Assembly: GCF_010020825.1 (NCBI RefSeq)
Contig: NZ_JAACJE010000001.1
Location: 744,001-808,000, forward strand
DNA from: Acidovorax sp. 210-6
GTDB taxonomy: Bacteria; Pseudomonadota; Gammaproteobacteria; Burkholderiales; Burkholderiaceae_C
Length of the DNA: 64,000 bases
Direction of reading: 5' to 3'
The notes under the pieces are model-generated. The model was not told where the DNA came from. It searched no databases and saw only the letters and a list, made by a program, of their open reading frames with translations. Position numbers and translations under genes: made by a program. This document shows positions 1 to 9,104 of the stretch, in pieces. Each line of letters opens with the position of its first letter. Position 1 is the stretch's first letter.

Positions 1-2097
1 GATCCAGGTCACGGCCGCCACTGTGGGTTGGAATCCGGCGAACCAGGCGTCCCAGGCATCGTTGGTGGTGCCCGTCTTGCCGTAGAGGTCGGGTCGCTTG
101 AGGGTGGCTTGTGCTCGGGCTGCCGTGCCGGAGCGGGTGACTTCCTGCAACAGGCTGTTCATCACAAAGGCGTTGCGTGCGTCGATGACGCGTTCGTTTT
201 CCTCGGTCGCTGGCGGGGTGAACTCGGTCAGCAATTTGCCCTTGTGGTCGGTCACCCGTGTCACCAGCCATGGGTTCACGCGGTAGCCACCGTTGGCAAA
301 CACCGAATAGGCCACGGCCATCTGCATGGGTGTGACCGAACCGGCACCCAGGGCCATGGTCAGAAATGGGGGGTGCTTGTCCGCTTCAAAGCCAAAGCGC
401 GTGGCCCATTCCTGGCCGTTGCGTGCGCCCACCGCCTGGAGGATGCGGATGGAGACCATATTCTTGGAGCGCGCCAGGGCCGAGCGCATGGTCATCGGGC
501 CGTCGAACTTGCCGTCGTAGTTTTTGGGCTCCCAAGGTTTGCCACCAGTGAAGCCAGCGTCGAAGAACAGTGGCGCGTCGTTGATGACCGTTGCGGGTGT
601 GAAGCCTTTCTCCAGGGCAGCGGAGTAGATGAACGGTTTGAAGCTGGATCCGGGCTGACGCCAGGCTTGGGTGGCGTGGTTGAACTTGTTCTTGTCAAAG
701 TCAAAACCGCCTACCAGCGAGCGGATAGCGCCGTTGCGAGGGTCAACAGCCACCAGGGCGCCTTCCACTTCGGGGAGTTGGGTGGCCTCCCAGGTCTGCT
801 TGGGAGTCTGAACCACCCGAATGATGGCGCCGCGACGGATCCGTATATTGGGTGGCGCCTTGTCGCTGAGTCCAGATTGCACTGGCTTGAGCCCATCGCC
901 GGTGATTTCCAGGGTGTCGCCGTTGGGCCGCATGGCGACAATCTTCTTGGCGTTGGCTTCCAACACCATGGCAGACAGCACATCGCCGTTGTCAGGGTGG
1001 TCGGCCAGAAGGTCGTCGATGTTCTCTTCAAGATCGGCAGCATTGGCGGGGAGGTTGACGAACTTCTCCGGGCCTCGGTAGTGCTGCCTGCGCTCGTAGG
1101 TCATGATCCCCTGGCGCAAGGCCAGGTAAGCTGCATCCTGTTCTGCCGCATTGATGGTGGTGTACACGTTCAGGCCCCGTGTGTACGCCTCGTTGCCGTA
1201 CTGTGCAAAGATCAACTGGCGCGCCATCTCGGCCACGTATTCGGCATGGACACGGGTGCTGTCGGTGTGGGTGCGGATTTTGAGCTTCTCCTCCCGGGCT
1301 TGCGCGGCCTCTTGGGTCGTGATGAAGCCGTTCTCCTCCATGCGATCAATGATGTGCAGCTGTCTTGCCCGTGCGCGCTTGTAGTTGCTGATCGGGTTGT
1401 ATGCGGAAGGGGCCTTGGGCAACCCGGCGAGCATCGCTGCTTCGGCAATAGAAATGGATTGAAGCGGCTTGCCAAAATATGCTTCTGAAGCTGCGGCAAA
1501 TCCGTAGGCACGATTTCCCAGAAAGATCTGATTCATGTAGATTTCAAGAATCTGATCTTTGGTCAGAAAATGCTCTAACTTGAAAGTTAGTAATATTTCG
1601 TAAATTTTGCGTGTAATTGTTTTTTCCGAGGAAAGATACACATTCCGCGCTACCTGCATCGTGATGGTGGATGCGCCTTGGCTTTTCATCTTGCCCAGAT
1701 TGGCCAGAACTGCACGCAGCATTCCCTTGTAGTCAACGCCCCCATGCTGAAAGAAGCGCGCATCTTCAATGGCGAGAACGGCATCCTTCATGACCTTGGG
1801 AATCTCGGCGATGGGGGTCAGGTTGCGACGCTCTTCCCCGAACTCGCCCAGCAGAGCCCCCTCGGCAGAATAGACCCGCATGGGCAGCTTGGGCCGGTAG
1901 TCTGCCAAGTCAGAGATGTCCGGCAGATTCGGATAGGCCATGGCCAGTGCAATGGCAAGGCCCAGTGCCAAGGCGACTGCGCCAGCTGCAGCCACGCCGA
2001 CTGCCCACGCCAACAACCGCAGCAGCCAGCGCAGCCAGCGCGGACGCGAAGAGGGGGATGATGGAGTGGAGGAGGTGGGTTGGGCTGGGGGCGGCAT
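1..2097 (-). CDS. mrcA: Penicillin-binding protein 1A, partial (3' end outside window)
   Basis: Bifunctional class A PBP that polymerises lipid II and crosslinks peptidoglycan in the periplasm. About 699 residues are visible. They comprise a cytoplasmic Pro/Ser-rich tail, a membrane anchor (about 21-54), a glycosyltransferase-51 domain with EDARFFQH (Glu111 is the likely catalytic acid) and QGASTITMQVARN, then the transpeptidase domain with S484-S-F-K (SxxK), SKN (SxN) and KTGTTND (Lys674). The C-terminus runs off the left edge. The ATG at 2097 is preceded by GGAG six bases upstream and the N-terminus has the expected layout. The gene diverges from the pilM operon, an arrangement common in beta- and gammaproteobacteria. 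Confidence 0.96.
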   Translation of the reverse strand, partial: MPPPAQPTSSTPSSPSSRPRWLRWLLRLLAWAVGVAAAGAVALALGLAIALAMAYPNLPDISDLADYRPKLPMRVYSAEGALLGEFGEERRNLTPIAEIPKVMKDAVLAIEDARFFQHGGVDYKGMLRAVLANLGKMKSQGASTITMQVARNVYLSSEKTITRKIYEILLTFKLEHFLTKDQILEIYMNQIFLGNRAYGFAAASEAYFGKPLQSISIAEAAMLAGLPKAPSAYNPISNYKRARARQLHIIDRMEENGFITTQEAAQAREEKLKIRTHTDSTRVHAEYVAEMARQLIFAQYGNEAYTRGLNVYTTINAAEQDAAYLALRQGIMTYERRQHYRGPEKFVNLPANAADLEENIDDLLADHPDNGDVLSAMVLEANAKKIVAMRPNGDTLEITGDGLKPVQSGLSDKAPPNIRIRRGAIIRVVQTPKQTWEATQLPEVEGALVAVDPRNGAIRSLVGGFDFDKNKFNHATQAWRQPGSSFKPFIYSAALEKGFTPATVINDAPLFFDAGFTGGKPWEPKNYDGKFDGPMTMRSALARSKNMVSIRILQAVGARNGQEWATRFGFEADKHPPFLTMALGAGSVTPMQMAVAYSVFANGGYRVNPWLVTRVTDHKGKLLTEFTPPATEENERVIDARNAFVMNSLLQEVTRSGTAARAQATLKRPDLYGKTGTTNDAWDAWFAGFQPTVAAVTWI

Positions 2098-2121
2098 AAC
2101 GCTCCAGGTGACAAAGGCGCC

Positions 2122-2148
2122 ATTATAAAAATGGATGTCGTGTGGAAA
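2122..2148 (-). promoter_or_regulatory. Candidate mrcA promoter
   Basis: On the minus strand a perfect TATAAT (2127-2122) lies 25 bp upstream of the mrcA ATG, with a weak -35 candidate TTTCCA at 2148-2143 (15-bp spacer). The implied transcript would have a short leader holding the GGAG ribosome site. The rest of the 265-bp divergent region (2098-2362) must also carry the pilM promoter; I see a TTGACA at 2241-2246 but no convincing -10 partner for it. Confidence 0.4.
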
Positions 2149-2362
2149 TGCACATCCAAGAAATGCAGGCTATTCAATACCTGTGCACTGGCGATGATGA
2201 GACGGATGTCGCGGCTGGGTGGTTCAAGAAGCGTCTGCTTTTGACAACGTTCAAACGGGACGAAAGCCGGAAAAGCCTTTGCTGGAGAAGTATCTTACTG
2301 ATAGCATTCATGTGAAATGTTAAGTTTTGTTGTGTCGGGATGACAATTTTCAGGGGGCTATC

Positions 2363-3442
2363 TTGATCTCCACGGGATCTCTGTTCAGTCGCCAGCCTGC
2401 GCCGTTGCTGGGAATCGACATCAGTTCCTCTAGTGTCAAACTGGTTGAACTCGGGCGAGACAAGGCCGGCATGCTGGTGCTGGAACGTTGCGCCATTGAG
2501 CCGCTGGAGCGCGGCTGGATCACTGACGGCAACATCGAAAAATTCGATGAGGTCGCTGAGGCGGTACGCCGAGTGGTTAAGAAGAGCGGAACCAAAACCA
2601 AAAACGTAGCGATGGCACTGCCGCCTTCAGCGGTCATCACCAAAAAAATTGTGCTTCCTGCAGGCATGAGTGATCAGGAGCTTGAGGTTCAGGTTGAATC
2701 TGAAGCCAACCAGTACATCCCATTCTCCCTGGATGAGGTCAGTCTCGATTTTTGCGTGATCGGTCCTTGCAAGAGTTCGCCCGGCGATGTGGATGTTCTG
2801 ATCGCAGCGTCTCGCCGCGAAAAGGTGCAGGATCGGCAGGGGTTAGCGGAAGCTGCCGGCCTCAAGGCGGTCATCATCGATGTGGAGTCCTATGCCTCAC
2901 GCTTGGCGACGAGCCGATTGATCGAGGGTTTGCCCAACAAGGGGGTGGACACCATGGTTGCCTTGTTCGAGGTGGGGGCGTTGACAACGAGCATGCAGGT
3001 CATACGGAACGATGAGGTTCTCTACGATCGAGATCAAGCCTTCGGTGGTGCGCAACTCACGCAGTTGATCGTGCGCCAATACGGCTTTTCGCCAGAGGAG
3101 GCCGAGAGCAAAAAACGCAATGGCGACTTGCCGGACGACTATGCAAGCGCCGTGCTGCGTCCATTCGTGGAAAGCCTCTCGCAGGAAATTGGCAGGGCTT
3201 TGCAGTTCTTCTTCACCAGCACTCCCCACAATCGCGTCGATCACATCATGCTTGCTGGTGGCTCGGCGCCCTTGCAGGGGCTCATTGAATCGGTGACACA
3301 GCACACCGGCTTCCCTTGCTCGGTTGTCAATCCGTTTGACGGCATGGAAATTGGGAGTTCCGTGCGAATGAAAAAAATGGTACGTGAGGCGCCCTCCTAT
3401 CTGACGTCTTGCGGCTTGGCGATGCGGAGGTTTCTGCAGTGA
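2363..3442 (+). CDS. pilM: Type IV pilus inner-membrane platform protein PilM
   Basis: Actin-like cytoplasmic ATP-binding protein that binds the N-terminus of PilN and links the pilus alignment complex to the cytoplasm. The sequence shows the actin-fold phosphate-1 motif LLGIDISSSSVKLVEL near the N-terminus and the C-terminal LAGGSAPLQGL nucleotide-binding segment. It has 359 residues, normal for PilM. I chose the TTG at 2363 because AGGGGG lies about 6 bases upstream and the protein then begins MISTGSLF, matching PilM N-termini; an in-frame TTG at 2327 lacks such a site. It is the first gene of pilMNOPQ and overlaps pilN by 4 bp. Confidence 0.95.
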   Translation: MISTGSLFSRQPAPLLGIDISSSSVKLVELGRDKAGMLVLERCAIEPLERGWITDGNIEKFDEVAEAVRRVVKKSGTKTKNVAMALPPSAVITKKIVLPAGMSDQELEVQVESEANQYIPFSLDEVSLDFCVIGPCKSSPGDVDVLIAASRREKVQDRQGLAEAAGLKAVIIDVESYASRLATSRLIEGLPNKGVDTMVALFEVGALTTSMQVIRNDEVLYDRDQAFGGAQLTQLIVRQYGFSPEEAESKKRNGDLPDDYASAVLRPFVESLSQEIGRALQFFFTSTPHNRVDHIMLAGGSAPLQGLIESVTQHTGFPCSVVNPFDGMEIGSSVRMKKMVREAPSYLTSCGLAMRRFLQ

Positions 3443-4044
3443 TTCTTATCAACCTTCTTCCCCACAGGGAGGCCGCGCGCAAGCGTCGGCGCGAAACGTA
3501 CCAGGCCGCGATGCTTGGAGCGGCGATGGCGGGCCTGTTGATTGCAGGTGCAATCTATTGGTGGTTCCAGATGATGATCGAGAACCAGCAGGCCAACAAC
3601 AATTTCCTGCAAAGCGAGATTCGGGTGCTGGAAGACCAAATCAAGGAGATTGCGACCATCGAAGAGGAAATCGCGGCATTGCGCGCTCGGCAAAAGGCAG
3701 TAGAAGATTTGCAGGCGGATCGCAATCTTCCCGTTCACTTGCTCAGTGAGTTGGTGGAGCAACTGCCGGATGGGGTGTATATCACCATGCTCAAGCAAAC
3801 CAATCAGACGGTCGAGATGAAGGGCATGGCCCAGTCCAATGAGCGGGTGTCGGAGTTGTTGCGCAACTTGTCGAATAACACGCCTTGGCTCTCCAAGCCG
3901 GAGCTGGTGGAGATCGTTGCCAAGAACGTTGCTTTGACTCCGCGCGACTTGCGCCGGGCTTCCGAATTCAATCTGCGCTTTCAATTGGTTCGCTCTAGCG
4001 AGGCCAAGAAGGCGATGGAAACCGCCAGCGCGGCAGGGAAGTAA
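3439..4044 (+). CDS. pilN: Type IV pilus assembly protein PilN
   Basis: Bitopic inner-membrane protein of the pilus alignment subcomplex; its short cytoplasmic tail docks into PilM and its periplasmic part pairs with PilO. The N-terminus ILINLLPHREAARKRRRE is the conserved PilM-binding segment. A membrane helix follows (about residues 21-43), then a coiled coil and a ferredoxin-like periplasmic domain. The start is the GTG at 3439, which overlaps the pilM stop as GTGA; an upstream in-frame ATG at 3409 would add ten residues not seen in the family. 201 residues. Confidence 0.94.
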   Translation: MILINLLPHREAARKRRRETYQAAMLGAAMAGLLIAGAIYWWFQMMIENQQANNNFLQSEIRVLEDQIKEIATIEEEIAALRARQKAVEDLQADRNLPVHLLSELVEQLPDGVYITMLKQTNQTVEMKGMAQSNERVSELLRNLSNNTPWLSKPELVEIVAKNVALTPRDLRRASEFNLRFQLVRSSEAKKAMETASAAGK

Positions 4045-4047
4045 GCG

Positions 4048-4743
4048 ATGGCCAAGACCAAAACACCCAAGATCGATATGGCGCAGTTGCAGGAGCAGCT
4101 GCAACGCCAATTCACCAACCTGGATACCAAGGATCCTTCACTGTGGCCCATACTGCCACGCATTCTGCTCTGCCTCTTCATTGCGGCGGCGGTTGCAGTC
4201 GCTTTGTGGTATGTCAAGTTGACGGACTACCAAGCCGAGTTGGAAGCTGAGCGCGCCAAAGAGCTTAGCTTGCGTGAAGACTACAAGAAAAAGTTACAAA
4301 AAGCTGTAAGCCTCGATTTGTTGAAGAAGCAGCGGGAGCAGGTTCAGCAGTACGTTTTGCAGATGGAAAAACAACTGCCCAGCAAGGCGGAAATGTCTGC
4401 GTTGCTCTCGGATATCAACCAAGCTGGCTTGGGGCGGAGCCTCCAATTTGAACTTTTCAAGCCGGGGCAGGTAGTGGTGCGCGAATACTACGCAGAGTTG
4501 CCGATTTCCATTCGTGTCACTGGGCGTTATCACGACATGGGGGCCTTTGCTTCTGATGTGGCTCACCTCTCCCGAATCGTGACTCTCAATGACGTTGCCA
4601 TCAGCGTTCCGGCGAAGGACAAGGAGAAGTTTGCCGGGAGTCTGGTTTTGGATGCGACGGCGCGCACTTTCCGGTATTTGGATAATGAGGAGGTGCAGGC
4701 CCAGCGTGCCGCAGCGAAGGATCCGAAAGGGGCTAACAAATGA
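4048..4743 (+). CDS. pilO: Type IV pilus assembly protein PilO
   Basis: Inner-membrane partner of PilN in the alignment subcomplex that links the pilus motor to the secretin through PilP. 231 residues: a cytoplasmic tail, one membrane helix (about residues 32-54, beginning PILPRILLCLFIAAAV), a Glu/Lys-rich coiled coil (about 60-115), then a small periplasmic domain. It lies three bases after pilN and overlaps pilP by 4 bp (ATGA), consistent with translational coupling. Confidence 0.94.
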   Translation: MAKTKTPKIDMAQLQEQLQRQFTNLDTKDPSLWPILPRILLCLFIAAAVAVALWYVKLTDYQAELEAERAKELSLREDYKKKLQKAVSLDLLKKQREQVQQYVLQMEKQLPSKAEMSALLSDINQAGLGRSLQFELFKPGQVVVREYYAELPISIRVTGRYHDMGAFASDVAHLSRIVTLNDVAISVPAKDKEKFAGSLVLDATARTFRYLDNEEVQAQRAAAKDPKGANK

Positions 4744-5285
4744 CATTACCTCGGATCGCATCAGTTTCCTTAGTCTTGCTTGCCTTGGGCGGATGCTCTG
4801 CTTCGGGTGAAGATGAGTTGCGGGAGTGGATGGCCAGTGAGCGTGCGCAGGCGAGGCCACGTGTGACGCCGTTGACAGAGCCGAAACAGTTTCAGCCAGT
4901 GGGTTATGAAGTCAACTCTGAGATGGATCCGTTTGATCCAATGAAACTTACCCAAGCCTTGCGCAGAGAATCGGCACAGATGGCTTCCAATGCAGCGCTC
5001 ATTGCGCCGGAATTGGCTCGTCGAAAAGAACCATTGGAGGCCTTCCCCTTGGATGCGATCTCTATGGTGGGCAGTTTGAACAAGGAGGGTAAGCCCACCG
5101 CGCTTATCAAAGTGGACAAGCTGCTGTATCAGGTGCAGGCAGGAAATTACCTGGGACAGAATTACGGGCGAATTGTCGCCATCAACGAAACGTCCGTCCA
5201 ACTGCGCGAAATTGTGCAGGACCCGGCAGGGGACTGGATTGAACGCACCACATCGCTCGAGTTGCAGGAGGAGGCGAAAAAATGA
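4740..5285 (+). CDS. pilP: Type IV pilus biogenesis lipoprotein PilP
   Basis: Lipoprotein that bridges PilNO in the inner membrane to the N0 domain of the PilQ secretin. 181 residues with a signal peptide ending in LLALGGCSAS (lipobox Cys19), a proline-containing linker, and a C-terminal HR-type beta domain whose segment SMVGSLNKEGKPTALIKVD is typical of PilP. It overlaps pilO and pilQ by 4 bp at each end, so the whole operon is tightly packed. Confidence 0.95.
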   Translation: MTLPRIASVSLVLLALGGCSASGEDELREWMASERAQARPRVTPLTEPKQFQPVGYEVNSEMDPFDPMKLTQALRRESAQMASNAALIAPELARRKEPLEAFPLDAISMVGSLNKEGKPTALIKVDKLLYQVQAGNYLGQNYGRIVAINETSVQLREIVQDPAGDWIERTTSLELQEEAKK

Positions 5286-7417
5286 ATCAGCATAAGGTTG
5301 CAGTAATGAAATGGATGCACCAGGGCGTCTTGGCGTCGGCTGCGGTGTTGTGCTCCACTGCCTCTTGGGCGCAGGCCGCCATTGAGGCAGTCACTGGATC
5401 TATCCAGGGAGGGGCGGAAGTCGTTCGTATTGACTTGTCCGAGCCAATGGCTAGTGTTCCCAATGGATTTGCCACTCAATCTCCAGCGCGCATTGCATTG
5501 GATTTTCCTGGTGCTATCAACGCAATGGGGCGTTCGGCAGTCGAAGTAAATCAGGGAAATCTCAAGTCGGTCAACGTCGTTCAGGCCGGGGGGCGATCCA
5601 GAGTTGTATTGAACCTCAAACAGCCGACCACTTACCGAGCGGAACTGCAGGGCAAGGCTGTCTTGATTCAATTGGATCCAGTAGCTGCGGTTGCTGCAGC
5701 GCAAGCGCCACAAGCAGCCGTTTTCGCCGAGAGCGGACATTCCGATGTGCTGCCCATCAAGGATGTGGATTTTCGCAGGGGGGCTGATGGTGCTGGGCGG
5801 GTGGTCATTGGCTTGGCCAACAACCAAGTAGGCGTCGATCTTCGGCAGCAGGGCAAGGGTCTAACCGTTGAGTTCATCCGCTCATCATTGCCTGAAGGGC
5901 TGCGCCGTCGTTTGGATGTTGCTGATTTTGGGACTCCCATTCAGTCAGTTACCACTACTCAACAAGGCGATAAGGTTCGGATGGTGATCGAGCCGGTGGG
6001 AGAGTGGGAGCACTCTGCATACCAGAGCGACAACCAGTTTGTGGTGGAGGTACGCCAGAAAAAGGTGGATCTGAACAAACTCACCCAAGGGCCTGGCTAT
6101 AGCACGGAGAAGCTGTCGCTGAACTTTCAAAACATTGATCTGCGCTCATTGTTGGCCGTGTTTGCTGATTTCACAAACATTAACATCGTGACATCTGACA
6201 CGGTGACGGGCGCAATGACGCTGCGTTTGCAGGACGTTCCATGGGATCAAGCGCTCCAGATCATCATGGAAGCCAAGGGCTTGGGGATGCGCAAGACAGG
6301 CAATGTACTGTGGATTGCTCCCAAGGATGAAATTGACGATCGCATGAAGAAGGACTTCGAAGCGGCGCAAACCATTCAAAAACTGGAGCCCTTGCGCACC
6401 CAGGCGTTTCAACTCAACTATGCCAAAGCCGTCGATATGGTGGCACAGATCACTACCACCAGTGGCAGCTCTGGAAGTACCAGCAATCGCTTCCTGTCTG
6501 AACGTGGGACGGCTATTGCTGAGCCACGCACTAACCAAATTTTTGTGACGGATACTCCGACCAAGCTCGAAGAGGTGCGGCAATTGTTGGCCTCTCTCGA
6601 TGTGCCGGTGAGGCAGGTGATGATCGAGGCGCGCATCGTAGAGGCGTCGGACACCTTTGGTCGATCGCTGGGCGTGCGTCTTGGCGCAACAGATCTGCGT
6701 GCCAACAGGGGGGGAACCGGTGGCTATGCACTCAGTGGTGATAATCGGGTTGGCTTTGGGACAGGTTACAGCAACGCAGTTGCGTCGACTGGTGCAGGAG
6801 GCTTGGTCAATACGTTGGGAAATTTTGTCAATTTGCCTGCTCAATCAATCGGCGGTTACGATCCAGGCAGCTTTGCAATCTCCATTTTTAATTCTGCGGC
6901 CAATCGTTTTCTTAATTTGGAAATTTCTGCACTGGAGGCTGATGGAAAGGGTAAGGTGGTTTCGAGTCCACGTGTTGTGACTGCGGACCAAACCAAGGCA
7001 GAAATCGAGCAAGGTACCGAATTTCCTTACCCGGTAACAGCGCCCAATGGCGCAACGGTGATCGCTTTCAAGAAGGCGGTCTTGAAACTGGAAGTTCTTC
7101 CTCAGATCACCCCTGAAGGCAACATCATCATGGATCTGGTGGTCAACAAAGACAGCCCTGGTGAGATTTTGCAAAACGTTCGCGCCATCAATACTAAGCG
7201 CGTGAAGACGCAAGTGCTCGTGGAGAATGGGGGAACTGTAGTCATTGGTGGTATTTTCGAGATTGAGGAGACCGATGGCGAAACCAAGGTGCCATTCCTG
7301 GGGGATGTGCCCGTTGTTGGCAATCTGTTCAAGACGACAAACAGAGAAAGCAAAAAACGGGAGATGCTCGTCTTTATTACCCCCAAGGTGATTACGGATC
7401 GCGTCTCCGTTCGCTGA
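5282..7417 (+). CDS. pilQ: Type IV pilus secretin PilQ
   Basis: Outer-membrane secretin forming the pilus exit pore. 711 residues with a cleavable signal peptide (ending about SWAQA), one or two N-terminal AMIN domains that bind peptidoglycan (about 45-260), an STN/N0 domain (SLNFQNIDLRSLLAVFADF), an N1/KH-like domain and the C-terminal secretin domain. The last contains the family signature VENGGTVVIGGIFE and VPFLGDVPVVGNLF near the end. It is the last recognisable pil gene here; pilA and the pilB/T motors lie elsewhere. Confidence 0.96.
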   Translation: MNQHKVAVMKWMHQGVLASAAVLCSTASWAQAAIEAVTGSIQGGAEVVRIDLSEPMASVPNGFATQSPARIALDFPGAINAMGRSAVEVNQGNLKSVNVVQAGGRSRVVLNLKQPTTYRAELQGKAVLIQLDPVAAVAAAQAPQAAVFAESGHSDVLPIKDVDFRRGADGAGRVVIGLANNQVGVDLRQQGKGLTVEFIRSSLPEGLRRRLDVADFGTPIQSVTTTQQGDKVRMVIEPVGEWEHSAYQSDNQFVVEVRQKKVDLNKLTQGPGYSTEKLSLNFQNIDLRSLLAVFADFTNINIVTSDTVTGAMTLRLQDVPWDQALQIIMEAKGLGMRKTGNVLWIAPKDEIDDRMKKDFEAAQTIQKLEPLRTQAFQLNYAKAVDMVAQITTTSGSSGSTSNRFLSERGTAIAEPRTNQIFVTDTPTKLEEVRQLLASLDVPVRQVMIEARIVEASDTFGRSLGVRLGATDLRANRGGTGGYALSGDNRVGFGTGYSNAVASTGAGGLVNTLGNFVNLPAQSIGGYDPGSFAISIFNSAANRFLNLEISALEADGKGKVVSSPRVVTADQTKAEIEQGTEFPYPVTAPNGATVIAFKKAVLKLEVLPQITPEGNIIMDLVVNKDSPGEILQNVRAINTKRVKTQVLVENGGTVVIGGIFEIEETDGETKVPFLGDVPVVGNLFKTTNRESKKREMLVFITPKVITDRVSVR

Positions 7418-7446
7418 AAATTTAAACGTGACAGAGGAAGAGAACA

Positions 7447-8976
7447 ATGCGTAAATTATTCAAAACCGTGTTGCTGGCCGTCGCTGCGGCCACCCTGGGG
7501 GCCTGCGGAGGTGGGGGTGGTAGCCCGGGGGATACGAGCCTCCCATACACCATCAGCCTGAAGGCTGATACCACTGTATTGCCCATTAACCTGGCAAATG
7601 AGACCCCTGGATTTAACAACTATTCTGGAATTGGTGCCTATGCACGCTACACCACGGTCTTGCATGTTCAAGCCATGGAGGGCGGAAAACCTATCCAGGA
7701 CGGCGAAAAGATGTTTGCCTGCAATCTGTCCGGTGGTTTGAAGTCAGGTGCTTTGTACTACCTGGATGGAAAAGATGAGCACATGGTCGAAGTGGACGAT
7801 GGCAAGGGCGGCAAAATCAAGGTGCCGGGCGCTTATCGCAACATCACACTGGATTCCAATGCGGGGGGGGCTTCTTTCCACTTCCATGCTGGGGATGAGG
7901 CCGGCCCGGTGCAAATTCGCTGCGCCGTCACCAACCCCGCAGACAAGCAGGTGTCCAGTGCTATTGTGAATATCACCGTGGGCGCCAATACAGGTCAAGT
8001 CGCCAGTGTGGTCGGCACCATTCAAGCGCCGCGCTACCTGGGAACGCAGGGCAATAAACAAAACCTACCGACCAGTGTGGGTGTGAGTGTCGATGTCAAG
8101 GATGATGCCAACCAGCCGATTCCTAACTCCGCGAATGCCAACGTGGAGGTGAGCATCATTCCTTTCGGTGCATCGGCCGGGGCCCGTCTGTTGTCGGGTT
8201 CTCAGCAAGGCAGCGCGGTGAAGGTCAAGACCATCAATGGCATTGGTCAGTTTGCTGTATCCAGCGGCCCCAGCTCGGGAGTGATCCTGTTGCAATTGAC
8301 CGGCGACCGGGCCGACAACGATGTGACCAATGGCATCCAGGATGCTGTCAAGCAGCTCAGGGTGGTGACCGTCCATCAGTTTGTGGGCGGGTTGAGCGAC
8401 TTAAGCATTCGAGATACAGAGTTGAGTGTTGTCAATGGCATGCAATACACCTTTGCCCTGACCGGTGAAGGTGGTGAGCCCCCTTATAAGTGGTCGAGTT
8501 CTGCATTGCCTGCCGGTCTGACTTTGAGTGCGGATGGCATTTTGTCTGGTACGGTTGCCGCTCCTTCGGGCGATTACAACGTTCAATTTGCCATTGAAGA
8601 CGCTTTGGGCGTGGTGGTGAAGAAAAATATCAAGATCAAGGTAACAGGTAATTTTGATATCGATGGCTGTGACGGTGATCTCGCCAAGGCTTGTGAACTC
8701 CCTGCTTGGAAGGGCGTGCCAGTGCCTGCAGTGCCTCCAGCTCCTGCGAAGCCACGAGATAATTATTTGCACACCTTGTCGCTGTCTGTGGGCGATCCAT
8801 CCATCCCCGTTGTCTGGACTTATACGCCGACGTCGCCTGTACCAGGTTTGAGTTTTGGTGCAGATGGGGTTATTCAATCGACAGGGGATGGTACGGCTGG
8901 AACTTATACGTTCATTGTCACAGCAACCCGTGGCAGTATCGTCATCAAGCGCCCGGTGAAGATCACTGTCAGCTGA
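7447..8976 (+). CDS. Putative Ig-like-domain lipoprotein of unknown function
   Basis: 509-residue predicted lipoprotein with signal peptide and lipobox TLGACGGGGG. The body is beta-rich. At about residues 330-400 it has a cadherin/He_PIG-type repeat (PYKWSSSALPAGLTLSADG), and a weaker second copy lies near the C-terminus (VPGLSFGADGVIQSTG). It begins 30 bp after pilQ with an AGGAAGAG ribosome site, so it may be co-transcribed with the pilus genes. No enzymatic motif was seen. A surface or pilus-associated role is inference from position only. aroK, which often follows pilQ in betaproteobacteria, is absent here. Confidence 0.8.
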   Translation: MRKLFKTVLLAVAAATLGACGGGGGSPGDTSLPYTISLKADTTVLPINLANETPGFNNYSGIGAYARYTTVLHVQAMEGGKPIQDGEKMFACNLSGGLKSGALYYLDGKDEHMVEVDDGKGGKIKVPGAYRNITLDSNAGGASFHFHAGDEAGPVQIRCAVTNPADKQVSSAIVNITVGANTGQVASVVGTIQAPRYLGTQGNKQNLPTSVGVSVDVKDDANQPIPNSANANVEVSIIPFGASAGARLLSGSQQGSAVKVKTINGIGQFAVSSGPSSGVILLQLTGDRADNDVTNGIQDAVKQLRVVTVHQFVGGLSDLSIRDTELSVVNGMQYTFALTGEGGEPPYKWSSSALPAGLTLSADGILSGTVAAPSGDYNVQFAIEDALGVVVKKNIKIKVTGNFDIDGCDGDLAKACELPAWKGVPVPAVPPAPAKPRDNYLHTLSLSVGDPSIPVVWTYTPTSPVPGLSFGADGVIQSTGDGTAGTYTFIVTATRGSIVIKRPVKITVS

Positions 8977-9038
8977 TTGTTCGACTGCCGATCCTGACAG
9001 CGGAGGGGCCTAAAATCCCTTTACTGTCCTGACACTTG

Positions 9039-9067
9039 CAGCCCCTTGGATGGTTTCCAAGGGGCTG
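9039..9067 (+). terminator. Perfect 12-bp stem-loop between the lipoprotein gene and aroB
   Basis: CAGCCCCTTGGA and its exact complement are separated by a 5-base loop and followed by a moderately T-rich CTTCATTTCT. It lies 63 bp after the lipoprotein stop and 38 bp before the aroB ATG. It most simply terminates the upstream transcript. However, a TAAAAT box at 9011-9016 could place an aroB transcript start before the hairpin, which would then sit in the aroB leader. Confidence 0.6.
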
Positions 9068-9104
9068 CTTCATTTCTGCATCAACCAGTCATCCAGCTCC
9101 TTCA

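Noticed and set aside
28-1488. A 486-codon plus-strand open frame over the mrcA gene
   Set aside because: The opposite strand encodes PBP1A with SxxK, SxN and KTGT motifs; the plus-strand translation has no recognisable domain.
2241-2270. TTGACA box as a pilM promoter
   Set aside because: No acceptable -10 box at 16-18 bp spacing, so I did not annotate it.
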